In this document: positions 50,574-53,812 of the stretch, in pieces
How the letters are laid out: each line of letters starts with the position of its first letter
Numbering within the stretch: the stretch's first letter is position 1
Assembly (NCBI GenBank): GCA_018384055.1
Contig: JAHAZL010000014.1
Coordinates: forward strand, 1 to 53,812
DNA from: Treponema sp.
Lineage (GTDB): Bacteria; Spirochaetota; Spirochaetia; Treponematales; Treponemataceae
Length of the DNA: 53,812 nucleotides
Reading direction: 5' to 3'
The notes under the pieces: generated by a model
What the model was told of the DNA's origin: nothing
What the model saw: the letters and a program-made list of their open reading frames with translations, nothing else
Database searches by the model: none
Position numbers and translations under genes: made by a program

Positions 50574-51797
50574 ATGAAGAAGAAATTCATCCTAAAAATC
50601 TTCGAAGCCTTTTCCATTGAAAGATGGAACGATCTGGTGCGTCCTTTTGAAATCATTGAAATGGACAAGCATGCAGAAAAATGTGTTGTAGCCTATATAA
50701 TTGCAAAATACGAAGAAAGCCTTGGTGCCAAAATTGATTGGGAATGGCTCATTTATGCCAGTCTTTTTGATCTTCTGCGCAAAATACAGCTTTGTGACAT
50801 TAAGGCTCCTGTTCAGACCCTCATTAAGAACGAATATCCGGAGGAATATAAGAAACTTAACCAGTGGGTTCTTGAACGATATGAAAAACTCATAGACGAC
50901 AGGGATTTGTTTGAAAGTTTCAAGTCATACCAGGAAAATCTTTCCCAGTACAAGGGTAGAGGAGATGATCTGGAACTGACAGTAAGGATTTTCCGTGCTG
51001 CCCATAAATATTCTACCTTGCGCGAGCTTGAGATGCTTACTCCTGTAAATGAAATTGAGCGTCTTGAAGGAATCCGGAAGGAACTTAATGCTGACCTTCA
51101 GGAATACCTCAATCTTCGTGGACTTCAACTTTTGATCACTAAACAGAAGCCTTTTGAATTCCTCATGCGCATAGAACAGCTCAGATTTCAGACCAGGTGG
51201 AATCAGACTCCACGCGTTCCAAAGACTTCCGTTCTTGGCCACTGTTTCTTTGTTGCTGTAATCACTCTTCTTCTTGGAAGGGAATGCGGCATCAGTATGT
51301 GTTCAAAGCGCATATACAATAATTTCTTCTCGGGGCTTTTCCATGATCTTCCGGAAAGCGCTACCCGTGACATCATTTCTCCGGTAAAAAATGCAACTGA
51401 CGGTCTTCCTGAAATTGTAAAGAATATTGAAGATCAGATTGTCCAGAAAGAATTGGTTCCACTTATGGAACCTTTCTATAGGGATGAAATCCTCTATTGG
51501 ACAAGCGATGAATTCTCCAACAGGGCTGTTTTTGATGGCTGTGTTATTTCCCTTTCATTTGATGAACTCAATGCTAAGTTCAATGAAGACAAGTTTAATC
51601 CTGTAGACGGAAAAATGGTTCGTGCTGCAGATCATCTTTCTGCATTGCTTGAAGCCCATCTTTCCATTCAGCATGGAATTACAAGCAAACAGCTGGAAAA
51701 TGGTCGAAAAAACCTTCTCAAGGGGTATGAAAAGGGCAGCAAGATCAACGGGATCGATGTCCGCCAGATTTTTGACGATTTCATTATGGAAGACTGA
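50574..51797 (+). CDS. Double YfbR-like HD-domain protein (first copy decayed)
   Basis: A 407-residue cytoplasmic protein. The C-terminal half is a HD phosphohydrolase like YfbR: His223 in SVLGHCFFVAVITLLLG, His257-Asp258 in GLFHDLPESATRDIISPVK and Asp353 in MVRAADHLSALLEAH form the metal site. The N-terminal half repeats the layout without the metal residues: DKHAEKCVVAYIIA (AEH to AEK) and SLFDLLRKIQLCDIKAPVQ (HD to FD). YfbR proteins are 5'-nucleotidases; substrate here is unknown. No signal peptide. Last gene of the recN-side operon; an AT-rich inverted repeat follows at 51797-51825. Confidence 0.7.
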   Translation: MKKKFILKIFEAFSIERWNDLVRPFEIIEMDKHAEKCVVAYIIAKYEESLGAKIDWEWLIYASLFDLLRKIQLCDIKAPVQTLIKNEYPEEYKKLNQWVLERYEKLIDDRDLFESFKSYQENLSQYKGRGDDLELTVRIFRAAHKYSTLRELEMLTPVNEIERLEGIRKELNADLQEYLNLRGLQLLITKQKPFEFLMRIEQLRFQTRWNQTPRVPKTSVLGHCFFVAVITLLLGRECGISMCSKRIYNNFFSGLFHDLPESATRDIISPVKNATDGLPEIVKNIEDQIVQKELVPLMEPFYRDEILYWTSDEFSNRAVFDGCVISLSFDELNAKFNEDKFNPVDGKMVRAADHLSALLEAHLSIQHGITSKQLENGRKNLLKGYEKGSKINGIDVRQIFDDFIMED

Positions 51798-51825
51798 TTT
51801 CTTTTCTATTGTATAAAAAAGAAAT
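51797..51825. other. AT-rich inverted repeat after the HD-domain gene
   Basis: ATTTCTTTT (51797-51805) and AAAAGAAAT (51817-51825) are exact inverted copies. There is no GC stem and no following T tract, so it is at best a weak terminator. Confidence 0.3.
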
Positions 51826-51861
51826 GATATAAAACTAACAAATCTTTTACGCCTCAACTAA

Positions 51862-51912
51862 TTGTATATAAATGTTTTTTCCTATATACTCATTGCCGAA
51901 TAACGCTATAAT
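51862..51912 (+). promoter_or_regulatory. Promoter region of oadG-oadA
   Basis: TTGTAT (51862-51867), 17 bases, TATACT (51885-51890) makes a plausible promoter. A second, perfect TATAAT (51907-51912) lacks a good -35. Either gives a leader of about 40-65 bases, with GGAGG before oadG at 51960. Confidence 0.5.
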
Positions 51913-51959
51913 GCGGAAAAAATTCGTTTTTAGGAAATATATATCTATCTGGAGGATTT

Positions 51960-52208
51960 ATGACAATCTCTGAAATGCTCAGCCAGAGTGGAATTCTTAC
52001 TCTGCTGGGAATGGGTGTAGTTTTCAGCTTCCTTATCATCATGATTTTTGCAATGACAGGGCTTCATGCAGTAATTCATGCTTTGGGCTGGGACAAAGAA
52101 GAAAAGAAGGATGCCGCTCCTGCTGCTCCTGCTGCCGCTCCTGCTTCCGACAATGGTGCAATTATTGCCGCTATTGCCGCTGCTGTACACGAAAAAGAAT
52201 CAAATTAA
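51960..52208 (+). CDS. oadG: Na+-pumping decarboxylase gamma subunit (OadG)
   Basis: An 82-residue small membrane protein. One membrane segment lies at about 12-35 (LTLLGMGVVFSFLIIMIFAM), then an Ala/Pro-rich linker and a short tail, the normal OadG plan. OadG joins the alpha carboxyltransferase and the beta Na+ pump in oxaloacetate (or related) decarboxylases that store energy as a sodium gradient. GGAGG precedes the ATG. oadA starts 20 bases later; the beta subunit is expected beyond the window. Confidence 0.88.
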   Translation: MTISEMLSQSGILTLLGMGVVFSFLIIMIFAMTGLHAVIHALGWDKEEKKDAAPAAPAAAPASDNGAIIAAIAAAVHEKESN

Positions 52209-52228
52209 ATATATAAGAGGATAAAATT

Positions 52229-53812
52229 ATGGCTAAAGTTGGAATTTCAGAACTTGCTATCCGTGACGCACACCAGTCGCTTCACGCAACTCGTATGACT
52301 ACTGCAGATATGCTCCCTATCTGTGACAAGCTTGACAAAGTAGGTTACAAATATATTGAAGGTTGGGGTGGAGCTACATATGACTCATGTATCCGCTTCC
52401 TTAACGAAGATCCATGGGAGCGCCTCCGCAAGCTTCACGCAGCTCTTCCAAACAACAAGATCATGATGCTTCTCCGTGCTCAGAACCTCCTTGGTTACAA
52501 GCACTATGCAGATGATGTTGTAGACAAGTTCGTTGAAACAGCTGCAAAGAACGGTATCGGATGCTTCCGCATTTTCGATGCATGTAACGACCCACGCAAC
52601 ATGGAACGTGCTACAAAGGCTGCAAAGAAGTCTGGTGTAGATGTTCAGATGGCTATTTCTTATGCCGTTACTCCATTCCACACAAACGAAAAGTATGCAG
52701 AACTTGCAAAGACTTATGCAGAATTCGGTGCAGATTCAATCTGTATCAAGGATATGTCTGGTCTTCTCAAGCCTTATGAAGCTTATGATCTCGTAACAAA
52801 GATCAAGAAGGCATGTGACCTTCCTGTTGAAATCCACTCGCACGCAACAACAGGTCTTTCTGTTGCTTCTCTCCTCAAGGGAATTGAAGCTGGTGCAGAC
52901 ATTGTTGATACAGCAATTTCTTCTATGTCTATGGGTACATCACACTCACCGACAGAAACTGTTGTAGAAATGCTCAAGGGAACAGAATGGGATACTGGCC
53001 TTGATACAAAGCTCCTTCTTGAAATCGCAGCTTACTTCCGTGAGGTACGCAAACATTATTCTTCACTTGAATCTGCCTTCCTTGGAGCTGATACACGTAT
53101 TCTTCTTTCTCAGGTTCCAGGAGGAATGCTTTCTAACCTGGAATCTCAGCTCAAACAGATGGGTGCAGGCGATAAGATGGATGAAGTGCTTGAAGAACTT
53201 CCTAGAGTTCACAAAGATGCTGGCTATGTTCCTCTTGTAACTCCAACTTCTCAGATTGTAGGAACTCAGGCTGTATTTAACGTAATTCAAGGTCGTTATA
53301 AAATCATGACTGCTGACTTTGCAAATCTTGTAACAGGAAAATTCGGAGCTCTTCCAACTGCTGCAAATCCTGATGTTGTAAAACAGGGACTTGCACAAAA
53401 TAAGATGACTGAAGTTATGACTTGCCGCCCTGCTGATAAAATTGAACCAGAATGGGACAAAATGGTAGAAGCTGCAAAAGCTGCTGGTGGAAACGGTTCT
53501 GATGAAGATGTTCTTACTTATGCAATGTTCCCTCAGGTTGCAGAAAAATTCTTTAAGACTCGAGCAGATGGTCCTGTTGATGCAGCATCTACATTTGCTA
53601 AAAAAGAAGCTCCTGCAGCTGCTCCAAAAGAAAACAAAGGTGGTTCATATACAGTAAACGTAAATGGAACTGCTTATAATGTAACAACAGGTCCTGCCGG
53701 CGACAGTATGTCTGTAAATGTAAATGGAACTGCTTATAATGTGACATTTGGTGCTCCAGGTGCAGCTCCTGCGGCAAGTGCTGCTCCACTTGTAAGTGGC
53801 GGTGTTGATATC
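52229..53812 (+). CDS. oadA: Oxaloacetate decarboxylase alpha subunit (partial)
   Basis: The window end cuts this gene after 528 codons. It is the biotin-dependent carboxyltransferase subunit: MAKVGISELAIRDAHQSLHA opens the TIM barrel, with CIKDMSGLLKPYEA and EIHSHATTG carrying metal and substrate residues, then the conserved C-terminal carboxyltransferase domain (PGGMLSNLESQLKQMG). From about residue 470 it is an Ala/Pro-rich linker with a duplicated VNVNGTAYNVT segment; the biotin-lysine domain should lie outside the window. AGAGG precedes the ATG. Lysine codons switch from mostly AAG to mostly AAA after about 53047. It could instead be a methylmalonyl-CoA or pyruvate carboxylase type B subunit. 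Confidence 0.9.
   Translation, partial: MAKVGISELAIRDAHQSLHATRMTTADMLPICDKLDKVGYKYIEGWGGATYDSCIRFLNEDPWERLRKLHAALPNNKIMMLLRAQNLLGYKHYADDVVDKFVETAAKNGIGCFRIFDACNDPRNMERATKAAKKSGVDVQMAISYAVTPFHTNEKYAELAKTYAEFGADSICIKDMSGLLKPYEAYDLVTKIKKACDLPVEIHSHATTGLSVASLLKGIEAGADIVDTAISSMSMGTSHSPTETVVEMLKGTEWDTGLDTKLLLEIAAYFREVRKHYSSLESAFLGADTRILLSQVPGGMLSNLESQLKQMGAGDKMDEVLEELPRVHKDAGYVPLVTPTSQIVGTQAVFNVIQGRYKIMTADFANLVTGKFGALPTAANPDVVKQGLAQNKMTEVMTCRPADKIEPEWDKMVEAAKAAGGNGSDEDVLTYAMFPQVAEKFFKTRADGPVDAASTFAKKEAPAAAPKENKGGSYTVNVNGTAYNVTTGPAGDSMSVNVNGTAYNVTFGAPGAAPAASAAPLVSGGVDI
53654..53742 (+). repeat. 60-bp-period duplication inside the oadA linker
   Basis: 53654-53682 and 53714-53742 differ at 1 of 29 bases and lie exactly 60 bases apart, in frame. 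Both encode VNVNGTAYNVT. Recent tandem duplication is the simplest origin. Confidence 0.85.

Noticed and set aside
1..53812. tRNA, rRNA, CRISPR arrays, insertion-sequence transposases and prophage genes
   Set aside because: I looked through the intergenic stretches and found no cloverleaf-like sequence, no spaced direct-repeat array and no transposase or phage protein. The xerC/xerD genes are the housekeeping pair, not integrases.

Overview
The window looks like chromosomal DNA of a Treponema (Spirochaetota) from the gut/oral/rumen side of the genus; the species is not determinable from the sequence alone. Three gene blocks match, as far as I recall, the order seen in Treponema pallidum: (i) mraZ-rsmH-ftsL-murF-ftsW-ftsQ-ftsA-ftsZ-xerC-TPR lipoprotein-dprA-topA-xerD followed by flgB-flgC-fliE-fliF-fliG-fliH-fliI-fliJ; (ii) tamB-bamA-skp-mutS; (iii) cheW-DegT/SpsC-like-nadK-recN. 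Periplasmic-flagellum genes, a lipoprotein with a loose spirochete lipobox, and the TIGR03545/TIGR03546 pair support the assignment.

Layout. 1-520: the first codons of a leftward gene (possibly hprK) and a 460-base gene-free stretch with two foldback elements. 521-6244: a secreted transglutaminase-like protein, an RluA-type pseudouridine synthase, a Gfo/Idh/MocA oxidoreductase, and the TIGR03546-TIGR03545 envelope pair. 6365-8426: yebC, ruvC and a leftward predicted nuclease whose tail overlaps ruvC. 8445-16873: a three-copy GGGGTCTGTCCCC repeat, then the reduced dcw cluster under a promoter with phased MraZ boxes. 16891-24968: xerC, lipoprotein, dprA, topA, xerD, hslV, hslU. 25111-25962: a leftward secreted repeat-type protein. 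26110-33618: the flagellar basal-body/export operon, with an extra small gene between fliF and fliG. 33638-44531: a small secreted protein, then tamB-bamA-skp-mutS. 44605-51797: comF-like, cheW, DegT-like, nadK, recN, a helical unknown and a double-HD protein. 51960-53812: oadG and the 5' part of oadA (Na+-pumping decarboxylase), cut by the window end.

How the genes work together. The dcw genes build the septum and peptidoglycan, xerC/xerD and topA serve chromosome resolution and topology, and dprA, comF, ruvC, recN and mutS cover recombination and repair. The flagellar operon encodes the rod base, MS ring, switch and export ATPase. TamB, BamA and Skp, probably with the TIGR03545/03546 pair, serve outer-membrane biogenesis.

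Most interesting observations: a 131-residue protein between fliF and fliG that combines a FliG-N-like domain with a FliF-like C-terminal tail; a recurring arrangement in which a -10 hexamer ends about 6-9 bases before the start codon without a Shine-Dalgarno, suggesting many leaderless mRNAs; a protein with one decayed and one intact YfbR-like HD domain; an abrupt change of lysine codon choice inside oadA; foldback repeats in the first 520 bases; and a perfect 12-bp inverted repeat over the yebC promoter.
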